Part shown: one piece after another, positions 1 through 6,055 of the stretch
Position numbering within the stretch: the stretch's first letter is position 1
Layout of the letters: every line of letters starts with the position of its first letter
Source: Cyanobacteria bacterium UBA1186
GTDB lineage: Bacteria; Cyanobacteriota; Vampirovibrionia; Gastranaerophilales; Gastranaerophilaceae
Direction: 5' to 3'
DNA: 6,093 bases
NCBI GenBank assembly: GCA_002309875.1
Contig: DBYM01000035.1
Coordinates: 34,533-40,625, forward strand
Program-made: the position numbers and the translations under genes
The notes under the pieces: generated by a model
Seen by the model: the letters and a program-made list of their open reading frames with translations, nothing else
Database searches by the model: none
What the model was told of the DNA's origin: nothing

Positions 1-549
1 TTTTGCATTAGTATAACTTGCGCCCGAAATCTGAAGTTGTCCGAGTTTGTCCGCATCGCAAACCAAAATATATTTTGATTTAATTTTACCGAATTCAACG
101 TGTTCGGCTCCGCTCATTCCCGTTTCTTCATCACGGGTAAAGGTTATTTCAAGCCCTCCGTGGGGGTATGTTGAAAGTTCTCCTTTCAAATCTTTGGCAA
201 GTTTCAATGCACAGGCAACACCGACTTTGTCATCTGCACCAAGAGTTCTGCCTTTTGCGTGGATAAATCCTTCTTCATCAAGGTATATGTTAACAGGACT
301 GTCATCTCCCACCACGTCCATGTGAGAAGATAACATAATCGGCTCTTTACCCGGGTCCGTTGCGGGAATATTTATATAGATATTTCCGTAATTATCCTTG
401 GTTCCTTCTATTCCGTTTTCTTTGCAGAAAGATAAAATCCATTCAATCACTTTTTCTTCCTTTAATGAAGGTGAAGGAATTGAAACAAGATTGCAAAAAA
501 TATCAAGAACTTCATTTTCTTTTCTAAGATTTTCTAAACTAACTTCCAC
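1..549 (-). CDS. M20-family metallopeptidase, peptidase T-like (N-terminal 183 residues, runs off the window)
   Basis: Zinc-dependent exopeptidase of the M20 family, closest in feel to peptidase T (tripeptide aminopeptidase) and PepT-like proteins; probably cytoplasmic, as no signal peptide is visible. Seen: 'SSHMD' at residues 74-78 (metal ligand H76, with D78), 'GADDK' at 104-108 (D106 expected to bridge both metals), 'RDEETGMSGA' at 139-148 (E141 catalytic base, E142 ligand) and 'CDAD' at 164-167 (D165 probable ligand). The dimerisation domain and the last metal-binding His lie beyond base 1, so substrate class cannot be settled; the DEETG region also recalls PepD (M20C). The start is GTG at 549-547, chosen because a perfect AGGAGG lies 7 nt upstream and the family's N-terminal helix begins directly after it. 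The start overlaps the zinc-ribbon gene by 11 bases, so it is the third gene of the leftward operon. Family is secure; the exact subfamily is not. Confidence 0.88.
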   Translation of the reverse strand, partial: MEVSLENLRKENEVLDIFCNLVSIPSPSLKEEKVIEWILSFCKENGIEGTKDNYGNIYINIPATDPGKEPIMLSSHMDVVGDDSPVNIYLDEEGFIHAKGRTLGADDKVGVACALKLAKDLKGELSTYPHGGLEITFTRDEETGMSGAEHVEFGKIKSKYILVCDADKLGQLQISGASYTNAK

Positions 550-730
550 GAAAAAACCTCCTGTCTGTTCCGCCTTCGCCAACTCGGGCTCTTGCCTGAC
601 GAAGACATTTCGGGCATCTGCCCACATAAAAATTCCCGTCTTTTGTTTTATATAACCTTCCGTAGGTTTGACAGCAGTCAAACCATACGCCTATATATTG
701 TCTTTTTTTAGCAGGCTCTTTTTCTTCCAT
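539..730 (-). CDS. Small CC...CPxC zinc-ribbon-like conserved hypothetical protein (63 aa)
   Basis: A 63-residue basic protein of unknown function. Seen: 'WFDCC' at residues 16-20 and 'GRCPKC' at 37-42, giving four cysteines (C19, C20, C39, C42) with about 18 residues between pairs, a likely single zinc site in a short beta-ribbon. Aromatic residues (Y12, W16, F17, Y23, Y27, F34, Y35) surround it, and the tail 'GEGGTDRRFF' (51-60) looks like a conserved end. I recall similar short proteins with a CPxC ribbon followed by a GPGGT..RFF tail in cyanobacteria and planctomycetes, but no assigned function; that is memory, not a search. There is no signal peptide or membrane segment, so it is probably cytoplasmic. 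Its ATG shares one base with the TAA of the glycosidase gene (TAATG), and its 3' end overlaps the peptidase start by 11 bases, so translation is probably coupled on both sides. A weak GAGAAAG stands in for a Shine-Dalgarno. The patterned cysteines and tight packing argue for a real gene. Confidence 0.8.
   Translation of the reverse strand: MEEKEPAKKRQYIGVWFDCCQTYGRLYKTKDGNFYVGRCPKCLRQARARVGEGGTDRRFFRGS
557..562 (-). promoter_or_regulatory. Consensus ribosome binding site of the M20 peptidase gene
   Basis: AGGAGG on the minus strand, 7 nt before the GTG at 549. It is the strongest Shine-Dalgarno in the window and decides the start of the peptidase. It lies inside the last codons of the upstream zinc-ribbon gene, so those bases serve both as coding sequence and as initiation signal. 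Confidence 0.85.
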
Positions 731-2550
731 TATTTCTTTCTCGATTTGAATTCGTTCATGCTTTCATATTTCCTTTCATCTTCTTCTGAAAGGTTGTATT
801 TTCTGTACTGCCTGAAGATTGATTGAGTCAGACTGTTGAGATAAGTATCGTTCAGGTGTGCATAATCAAATATAATCAGTCCGTTGAGTCCGTATTTTCT
901 TGTTGCATGAATCTGTTTTATCAAGTCGGTATTTGCACCGTTCATAAAGGCTACAAATAATCCTGCATATAATTTTGTATTAGGCTGCTTATTTCTCAGG
1001 ACTTCTTCTATTAAACTCGAGGCGGTTTTGTCATCTGAAGTCAGAAGAAGCGGAGTGAACCCGTCAACAAGATTGCTTATTGACCACTGTTTCCAATCCT
1101 GTAATTTTGTATCCATTGCGACGGAGCGATTTGGGAAGATTACGGCTGTCAGCATAACTCTGTTGCTGTGGCAAAGACTGCAGGTTTTTCTCACAAATTC
1201 CGTTATTTTTCCTGCACGGTAGTATCTCCAGTAACTCCAGAGTGCGTCGGTAGTTTTTATATCGATAGGGTCTCTGCCGTATATTGACTTAAAGTCGTTT
1301 CTTGCATAATTTGTGTATCCCCAATTTGACATATCGTAATTCGGATAATTTGAGGACAGGGACTGCGGGTATCTTATATAGTCCAGGTTTATCCCGTCAG
1401 GCTTGTATTTGTTAACGATTTCACAGAGAAGTTCGTATAAGAAAGTTTGTACTTCAGGGTTTGCCGGGTCAAGGAAATACCCGTTATGCTCGGAAACCGA
1501 ATATGCGATTGAGCCTGAATCCGCATTTCTTTTTTGATAATTTGCCCATTCGGGGTGTACTGCAAGAATGTATTTCGGATTAGTTTCAGGCGGTTTATTT
1601 CCGACGTAATATGTCTGAAACCAAATGTGAACTTTTATTCCACGCTTGTGTGCTTCCGAAATCCATATTCTTAAAGGGTCAAATCCTTCAAAATCTTCAT
1701 ATTGTTTTACGAAACCGTATCTGTCCATAACTCTTGAAGGGTAAATAGTTTTGCCATGATAATAAGTTTCGATAAATATGTTGTTTATTCCGTTAGATGC
1801 TACGTTATCCAAAACTTCTTCGATGCTTTTTTTGTTGTAATATTCGGGCCTTATCCAAACTCCTTTTAATTCGCTTGCCTTAAACGGAACAACTGTTGCC
1901 ATTGCGTTATCCGCGTATTCAATGGCCTTTGATGAATATTTTTGTGAATCTTCTGCGTTATTTTGGGCTTTTTCAACGTAGTCCCTTGCTTTATTCAGGT
2001 TTATTTCTGTTTTTCTTGTATTGTAATTCTGGCTGTGCATTATGTAATAAGCCATCATATCCTGAACTTCTTTTATTCTTTCCTGTGCGCTATATAGGAA
2101 AGAGGCAGATGTTATGTAGGAGGTGATTTTTTTGTTTTCCGTATCGATATAGATTTTTGAACCTACGATAACATTTTCATTAATCCATTTTTTTGCTCTG
2201 CCGTGTCCGCTGATTACGAAACCGTTGGCAGGAATCAGGGAATCCGCACCGCTTAATGAGGTAACAATATTGCCTTCTATGACGGCTTCCGTTCCGAATT
2301 CGTTTGTTCCTGTTCTGTCTCCAAAGGCTGAAGAATATACTATGAGTTGATTTGTTCCTCTAAGCCCGGGATAATTTATGCCTCTCCAGTTTGTTGCGGC
2401 AACAGGGTCGATAACATCAATGTCGTAAGTGGCCTCATTAAATATTATCTCGTTTTTTGCGGGAACATAAGGCTCAAATATACCTTCCGCAAAGGTTTGA
2501 GCGCAGGCAAAAACGAATAATGCTAATACTATATAAAAAATTCTCTTCAA
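730..2550 (-). CDS. Secreted GHL10-family (DUF187) glycoside hydrolase-like protein
   Basis: Exported glycosidase of the GHL10 family, 606 aa from the chosen start. Layout: signal peptide 1-21 (K2-R3, hydrophobic core, cut likely after 'TFA'); a beta-rich N-terminal domain at about 22-150 with 'TGTNEFGTEA' and 'IPANGFVISGHG'; a charged, Ala-rich helical stretch at about 150-217; then a TIM-barrel from 'ELKGVWIRPEYY' (227-238) through 'FIETYYHG', 'KVHIWFQTYY' and the family hallmark 'DGINLDYIRYP' (385-395), whose acids D385 and D390 sit where active-site residues are expected. E. coli DigH, of the same family, cuts denuded peptidoglycan; whether that holds here is unknown. Start: TTG at 2550-2548 is preferred because GGAAGAG lies just upstream and the signal peptide then begins M-K-R. 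An in-frame TTG at 2565 (611 aa) has no Shine-Dalgarno and would leave a leader of only about 4 nt from the predicted promoter. C16 follows V-F-A, a poor lipobox, so signal peptidase I export is more likely. First gene of the leftward operon. Confidence 0.9.
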   Translation of the reverse strand: MKRIFYIVLALFVFACAQTFAEGIFEPYVPAKNEIIFNEATYDIDVIDPVAATNWRGINYPGLRGTNQLIVYSSAFGDRTGTNEFGTEAVIEGNIVTSLSGADSLIPANGFVISGHGRAKKWINENVIVGSKIYIDTENKKITSYITSASFLYSAQERIKEVQDMMAYYIMHSQNYNTRKTEINLNKARDYVEKAQNNAEDSQKYSSKAIEYADNAMATVVPFKASELKGVWIRPEYYNKKSIEEVLDNVASNGINNIFIETYYHGKTIYPSRVMDRYGFVKQYEDFEGFDPLRIWISEAHKRGIKVHIWFQTYYVGNKPPETNPKYILAVHPEWANYQKRNADSGSIAYSVSEHNGYFLDPANPEVQTFLYELLCEIVNKYKPDGINLDYIRYPQSLSSNYPNYDMSNWGYTNYARNDFKSIYGRDPIDIKTTDALWSYWRYYRAGKITEFVRKTCSLCHSNRVMLTAVIFPNRSVAMDTKLQDWKQWSISNLVDGFTPLLLTSDDKTASSLIEEVLRNKQPNTKLYAGLFVAFMNGANTDLIKQIHATRKYGLNGLIIFDYAHLNDTYLNSLTQSIFRQYRKYNLSEEDERKYESMNEFKSRKK

Positions 2551-2575
2551 TTTATCTCTTCCCAAATCTATATAT

Positions 2576-2604
2576 ATTATAGTTTGCTCAAACTATTATG
2601 ACAA
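2576..2604 (-). promoter_or_regulatory. Sigma-70-type promoter of the leftward operon
   Basis: Reading the minus strand, TTGTCA (2604-2599) matches five of six bases of the -35 consensus, and a perfect TATAAT (2581-2576) follows after exactly 17 bp. Transcription should start near 2569, giving a leader of about 19 nt to the TTG at 2550, which supports that start codon. The promoter would drive the glycosidase, zinc-ribbon and peptidase genes together. Confidence 0.75.
2579..2596. repeat. 18-bp dyad, candidate operator
   Basis: ATAGTTTG-CT-CAAACTAT: two perfectly complementary 8-base arms around a 2-base centre. It covers nearly all of the spacer and part of the -10 box of the leftward promoter, a position where a bound dimer would block RNA polymerase. 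No T-run follows on either strand and the centre is too short for a hairpin loop, so a DNA-binding site is a better reading than a terminator. I do not recognise the regulator. In such AT-rich DNA a chance palindrome is possible. Confidence 0.45.
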
Positions 2605-2626
2605 CAATATTACAATCTTCTAATAT
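2598..2626 (+). promoter_or_regulatory. Candidate promoter of the rightward operon
   Basis: ATGACA (2598-2603, five of six to the -35 consensus) followed after 17 bp by TAATAT (2621-2626, four of six to the -10 consensus). The predicted start near 2633 leaves a leader of about 26 nt before the ATG at 2659. Its -35 box overlaps the leftward -35 box (2599-2604), so the two promoters would compete for polymerase. It is weaker than the leftward promoter; an alternative -10 (TAGAAT, 2647-2652) exists without a good -35. Confidence 0.4.
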
Positions 2627-2658
2627 AAAATAGTTCAACTTTGCGTTAGAATACTCTT

Positions 2659-3957
2659 ATGTTTAAAAAATATGCAAAGGACTTACTGAGTATAGCCGCA
2701 CCAATTATGATGGGTAATTTGGGCTTTATTTTGATTGGTGTCGGAGATGTTATCGTTGCGGGAAGGCATTCTACTGACACTCTCGCAGCAATAAGTCTTG
2801 CTACCGCTATTACGAATTGTATAATGATGTTCGGTGTAGGTATTTTGGTAAGTATTTCGGCGATTTTGTCAAATTACAGAGGTGAGGGAAAAGATATAAA
2901 AAAATATTTTTATCCTTCGCTGAGATTTGCAATGTTTTTGGCGTTAATAACATGTTCTGTTGTTTTGCTGTGCTTACCTTTCATTGATAAAATCGGGTTT
3001 GATTCAAAACTAGTCCCTCTTGTAAAGGATTATTTTCTGATTACGGCCTTTGCGACATTCGGCGGATATCTGCATTGTGCAACCAAGGAGTATCTTCAGG
3101 CTTTTGAGATAGTAATTTTCCCTAATCTCGTTACAATATTCTGCGTATTTTTAAATGTGGCGCTGAATATAATCTTCGTTTTCGGATACGGAAATATTCC
3201 GGAAATGGGAGCAGCAGGTTTGGCCTGGGCAAGTTTAATTACCCGTTATTTTATGGGAATAGTTCTTTTCGTATATTGTCTTGTAAAATTCAGGTTTGGG
3301 GATTGCAGAGATTTCAATTATTTCAGGGATATGATAAAAGTCGGACTTCCTGCGTCGCTTGCTATAATGGTGGAATTTACGGGATTTAACATTATAACTG
3401 TTGTAATGGGCAGGGTTGCAGGAATTTATGCGGCTGCGCATAATCTTCTGTGTACGTTTACGACAGTTGCGTTTATGATCCCGCTGGCGGTTTCAAATGC
3501 TTCGGCAGTCAAGGTCGGGTATTCAAACGGAGCGAAGGCATATAACGATTTGAAAAAATATGCGGGAGCGGGGATTAAAATATCCTTGGGGGTTATGGCG
3601 TGTTCGGCAATTATACTCGGAATATTTCCCGAGTTTTTAATTTCACTGTTTACAAAAGACAGTGAACTGATAAAGGTTTGCGTGCCTATCGTTTATGTTT
3701 TGTGTTTCTTCCAAATCTTTGACGGATTGCAGGTTGCACTCGCAGGAATTTTCAAGGGAATAAAAAATACGAAGATTGTAATGTTTTCAAATATAATAGG
3801 ATATTGGGTTATTGCATTTCCTCTCGGTTGTGTTTTGGCATTTCATTATAATATGAAACTTCTCGGATTTTGGATAAGTCTGGCGGTTTCTTCCGTTGTT
3901 TTGTGTTCGATTATGGGATTTAATCTGAAGAGAAAATTCAGGAAGATGTGCGGATAG
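2659..3957 (+). CDS. MATE-family multidrug/metabolite exporter
   Basis: Inner-membrane antiporter of the MATE family, 432 aa, near the usual family length, with a run of hydrophobic stretches fitting 12 membrane helices in two halves. It expels organic cations, drugs or metabolites in exchange for Na+ or H+. Seen: helix 1 'APIMMGNLG...GVGDVIVAG' with P15 and D30 spaced as in NorM; 'GLP...E' in helix 7 with E239; 'FQIFDGLQVALAGIFKG' in helix 10 with D355. By my alignment from memory these three acids correspond to NorM D36, E255 and D371, the cation-coupling residues, so the protein should be active and NorM-like; the substrate is not readable. The start is fixed: an in-frame TAG lies at 2647-2649 and the family N-terminus fits. 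There is no recognisable Shine-Dalgarno before the ATG, unlike most other genes here. It is first in the rightward operon, 12 nt before rsmE; association with RNA-modification genes is probably transcriptional convenience. Confidence 0.93.
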   Translation: MFKKYAKDLLSIAAPIMMGNLGFILIGVGDVIVAGRHSTDTLAAISLATAITNCIMMFGVGILVSISAILSNYRGEGKDIKKYFYPSLRFAMFLALITCSVVLLCLPFIDKIGFDSKLVPLVKDYFLITAFATFGGYLHCATKEYLQAFEIVIFPNLVTIFCVFLNVALNIIFVFGYGNIPEMGAAGLAWASLITRYFMGIVLFVYCLVKFRFGDCRDFNYFRDMIKVGLPASLAIMVEFTGFNIITVVMGRVAGIYAAAHNLLCTFTTVAFMIPLAVSNASAVKVGYSNGAKAYNDLKKYAGAGIKISLGVMACSAIILGIFPEFLISLFTKDSELIKVCVPIVYVLCFFQIFDGLQVALAGIFKGIKNTKIVMFSNIIGYWVIAFPLGCVLAFHYNMKLLGFWISLAVSSVVLCSIMGFNLKRKFRKMCG

Positions 3958-3963
3958 AAAGGA
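3958..3963 (+). promoter_or_regulatory. Ribosome binding site of rsmE
   Basis: AAAGGA directly after the TAG of the MATE gene and 6 nt before the ATG at 3970. It supports that start, which gives the conserved N-terminus 'MPHFF' of the family. Confidence 0.7.
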
Positions 3964-3969
3964 TTTATT

Positions 3970-4701
3970 ATGCCTCATTTTTTCATAAAAAAGGATAGCA
4001 TTAAAGACGGAAAAGCGGTCGTTTCGGACAATGAGAATTACCGTCATATTGCACGGTCTCTGCGGGCAAGGACCGGTGAAAAACTTTTGCTGATTGATGA
4101 AGACCAAATTCAGTACGAAACGAAAATAGAGGAGATTACTCCTAAGGAAATAGTTTGCACCATAGAAAAATTTTACCCGTCAAAGCGTGATTTGGATTTT
4201 GATTTGTATTTGGCACAGAGCCCGTTGAGAAGCGATGCACAGTTAATAATTATGGAAAAAGCGACAGAACTCGGAGTAAGGGGTGTGTATCCCGTAATAA
4301 CCGATAATTGCGCGCTTGCCAAATCCGTAACGGAAAAGAAACGTGAAAAATGGCAGAGGGTTATGTATGAGGCCTCAAAACAATGTGAAAGAGCAAAAAT
4401 TCCGGAATGTTTTGAAATCGGAACTTTAAAAGAAGTGTTAGAAAGGGATTTTGATAAAGTTCTTGTGATGGCGGAACGTTCGACCGAAATATCTCTGAAA
4501 GAGTATTTAACTCAAAATCCTATCGGGAAAAATGAAAAAATCTTAGTCGTAATAGGGCCGGAAGGCGGATTTTCGGAAAAAGAATTTGACTTCTTCAGGT
4601 CGAAAAATTTGCCATTGATAACACTTGGTGATTTAATATTAAAAGCGGAAACGGCAGTAACGGTAACGCTGGGAAATATTGTTTATGAATATAAAAGATG
4701 A
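3970..4701 (+). CDS. rsmE: 16S rRNA (uracil(1498)-N3)-methyltransferase RsmE
   Basis: Cytoplasmic SAM-dependent methyltransferase that methylates N3 of U1498 in helix 44 of 16S rRNA, in the assembled 30S subunit. Its 243 aa match the family length. Layout: an N-terminal PUA-like RNA-binding domain (about 1-70) beginning 'MPHFF', with the usual 'HIARSLRAR' at 26-34; then a SPOUT knotted domain. Motifs seen: 'MEKATELGV' (95-103), 'EASKQCER' (134-141), the SAM-binding 'IGPEGGFSEKE' (195-205) and the knot 'LGDLILKAETA' (219-229). The last usually reads LGxRILRxETA; here both arginine positions are changed (L222, K225), a mild departure that need not impair function. A good Shine-Dalgarno precedes the ATG. 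It sits 12 nt after the MATE gene, and its last 17 bases overlap the start of the CCA enzyme gene, so the two are probably translationally coupled. Confidence 0.95.
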   Translation: MPHFFIKKDSIKDGKAVVSDNENYRHIARSLRARTGEKLLLIDEDQIQYETKIEEITPKEIVCTIEKFYPSKRDLDFDLYLAQSPLRSDAQLIIMEKATELGVRGVYPVITDNCALAKSVTEKKREKWQRVMYEASKQCERAKIPECFEIGTLKEVLERDFDKVLVMAERSTEISLKEYLTQNPIGKNEKILVVIGPEGGFSEKEFDFFRSKNLPLITLGDLILKAETAVTVTLGNIVYEYKR

Positions 4702-6055
4702 TTTTATATTATCGCAAATCAATGAGGGATACCTTGTCGGAGGGTGTATAAGAGATTTTCTTATGCACGGGAAAATATCCGAGGACAGGGATATTGCAAT
4801 ATCAGGTGCCGAAAATTTTGCCAAAAAGATTTCGGAAAAATTTGACGGTACGCTAATTACTCTTGATGAGGAAAATAAAATTTACCGTGTCGTTTTGCCC
4901 GATAAAACAAATTATTTGGATATTTCGGAACTTGAAGGCGGAAGTATTGAAAAGGATTTAACCCGCAGGGATTTTACGGTCAATGCAATTGCTTATGATT
5001 TGAAATCAGGTAAATATATTGATGCGGTTGGCGGGAAGAAAGATTTGGAAAATAAAATTCTCCGTCATATCAATGATTCTAATTTTGAAGATGACCCGCT
5101 GAGAATATTACGTGCATTCAGATTCCTTTCGGTTACGGGATTTGAGTTGGCGGAAGAAACTTCAGATGCCGTAAATAAATATAAGGATTTATTGCTTATC
5201 CCTTCTGCAGAGCGAATTAATTACGAATTAATGAAACTTTTCGGGGGGAAATACTGCTCAGACATATTGCTTATGATGGACGAATTCGGAATACTTGAGA
5301 AAATATTTCCTCAGGTTAAGGAAATGAAACAGGTTCCTCCGAATACTCACCATCATTTGGGCTTGTTTAACCACGTTGTTGAAACAGTAAGAAATATTCA
5401 GGAAATCTACGAAAACAGTTCCGATGAGATAAAAAGTCATCTGGACAGAGTTGATTTTGGCGGATTTCCGAGAATAAATCACCTTAAACTTGCAGGGTTT
5501 CTTCATGACATAGGGAAATTTTCTACATGGACAATTGAGGAAGATACGGGGAGACATCGTTTTATAAAGCATGACGATGTCGGTGCAAAAATGTGCGTTC
5601 CGTTTCTTAAAGGTCTGAAGTTCTCGAAAAAGCAGATTGAGTATATTTCAGGCATGGTTAAAAATCATATATATCCCTCGAATGTTATTATTGCGCGTGA
5701 TTTGAGCGAAAAAGTTATGATGCGGTACATCAGAAAAATGGGTGATGATGTAATTGATAATATCGTTCTTGCAAAAGCGGACAGATTGTCTGCAAGAGGT
5801 GAAGCCGTGTCCGAAGAAATGGTTAAATCCAATATTGACGGGCTTAATTCGCTTTTGGAATTTTATCTTGAGAGAAAGGATTCTATACAGCCTCTCCCGA
5901 AACTTCTTGACGGCTTTGAGGTTATGGAAATCAGAAAGATGAAACAGTCACCGGTTTTGGGTAAGATGCTTAATGCCTTGCACGAAGAGCAGATAAGTGG
6001 TAACATCAACACTAAAGATGAAGCGGTAAATTTCATAAGGAAGTATAAATTATGA
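4685..6055 (+). CDS. cca: Class II CCA tRNA nucleotidyltransferase with C-terminal HD domain
   Basis: Adds or repairs the 3'-CCA (or part of it) on tRNA without a nucleic acid template; 456 aa. Seen: motif A 'VGGCIRDFL' (18-26) with the metal-binding D34 and D36 of 'DRD'; motif B 'RRDFTVNAIAYD' (94-105); the nucleotide-selecting stretch 'DDPLRILRAFRF' (136-147), corresponding to EDxxR of the Geobacillus enzyme with E replaced by D; 'PSAERINYEL' (173-182); then an HD phosphohydrolase-type domain with 'FNHVVETV' (H230), 'GFLHDIGK' (H274, D275), H296-D297 and H328. The HD part probably acts in 2',3'-cyclic phosphate or phosphate removal, as in E. coli CCA, but the subfamily differs. Cyanobacteria can split the job between CC-adding and A-adding enzymes, so full CCA activity is not proven; poly(A) polymerase is the other relative. 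ATG at 4685 is preferred over an in-frame TTG at 4679. It overlaps rsmE by 17 bases, and its TGA overlaps the next ATG. Confidence 0.9.
   Translation: MNIKDDFILSQINEGYLVGGCIRDFLMHGKISEDRDIAISGAENFAKKISEKFDGTLITLDEENKIYRVVLPDKTNYLDISELEGGSIEKDLTRRDFTVNAIAYDLKSGKYIDAVGGKKDLENKILRHINDSNFEDDPLRILRAFRFLSVTGFELAEETSDAVNKYKDLLLIPSAERINYELMKLFGGKYCSDILLMMDEFGILEKIFPQVKEMKQVPPNTHHHLGLFNHVVETVRNIQEIYENSSDEIKSHLDRVDFGGFPRINHLKLAGFLHDIGKFSTWTIEEDTGRHRFIKHDDVGAKMCVPFLKGLKFSKKQIEYISGMVKNHIYPSNVIIARDLSEKVMMRYIRKMGDDVIDNIVLAKADRLSARGEAVSEEMVKSNIDGLNSLLEFYLERKDSIQPLPKLLDGFEVMEIRKMKQSPVLGKMLNALHEEQISGNINTKDEAVNFIRKYKL
6037..6041 (+). promoter_or_regulatory. Ribosome binding site of the gene starting at 6052
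   Basis: AAGGA, 10 nt before the ATG at 6052, inside the last codons of the CCA enzyme gene. Together with the ATGA start/stop overlap it supports a real downstream gene. Confidence 0.5.

Noticed and set aside
47..655. Open frames on the plus strand at 47-325 and 398-655
   Set aside because: They lie opposite the peptidase and zinc-ribbon genes, whose catalytic and cysteine motifs are intact; the plus-strand peptides show no domain, no ribosome site and a low-complexity Ser/Pro composition.
1028..2126. Open frames on the plus strand at 1028-1222 and 1896-2126
   Set aside because: Antisense to the continuous GHL10 coding region, with no recognisable motifs or initiation signals.
2568..2580. 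TATATATTAT tract as a tandem repeat or origin element
   Set aside because: It is short and is explained by the -10 box and initiation region of the leftward promoter.
2579..2596. The intergenic dyad as a terminator
   Set aside because: The genes diverge from this region, no T-run follows, and a 2-base loop cannot form a normal hairpin.
3235..4107. Minus-strand open frames at 3235-3441 and 3787-4107
   Set aside because: Antisense to the MATE and rsmE genes; the second spans the junction of the two only because the gap is 12 nt. No family features.
4679..4684. TTG at 4679 as the start of the CCA enzyme
   Set aside because: It adds only M-F, GGGA would be just 4 nt away, and the ATG at 4685 has a better codon and a workable 10-nt spacing.
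4639..5942. Open frames at 4639-4824 (-), 5258-5572 (-) and 5754-5942 (+)
   Set aside because: All fall inside the CCA enzyme gene, which is uninterrupted and carries every expected motif.
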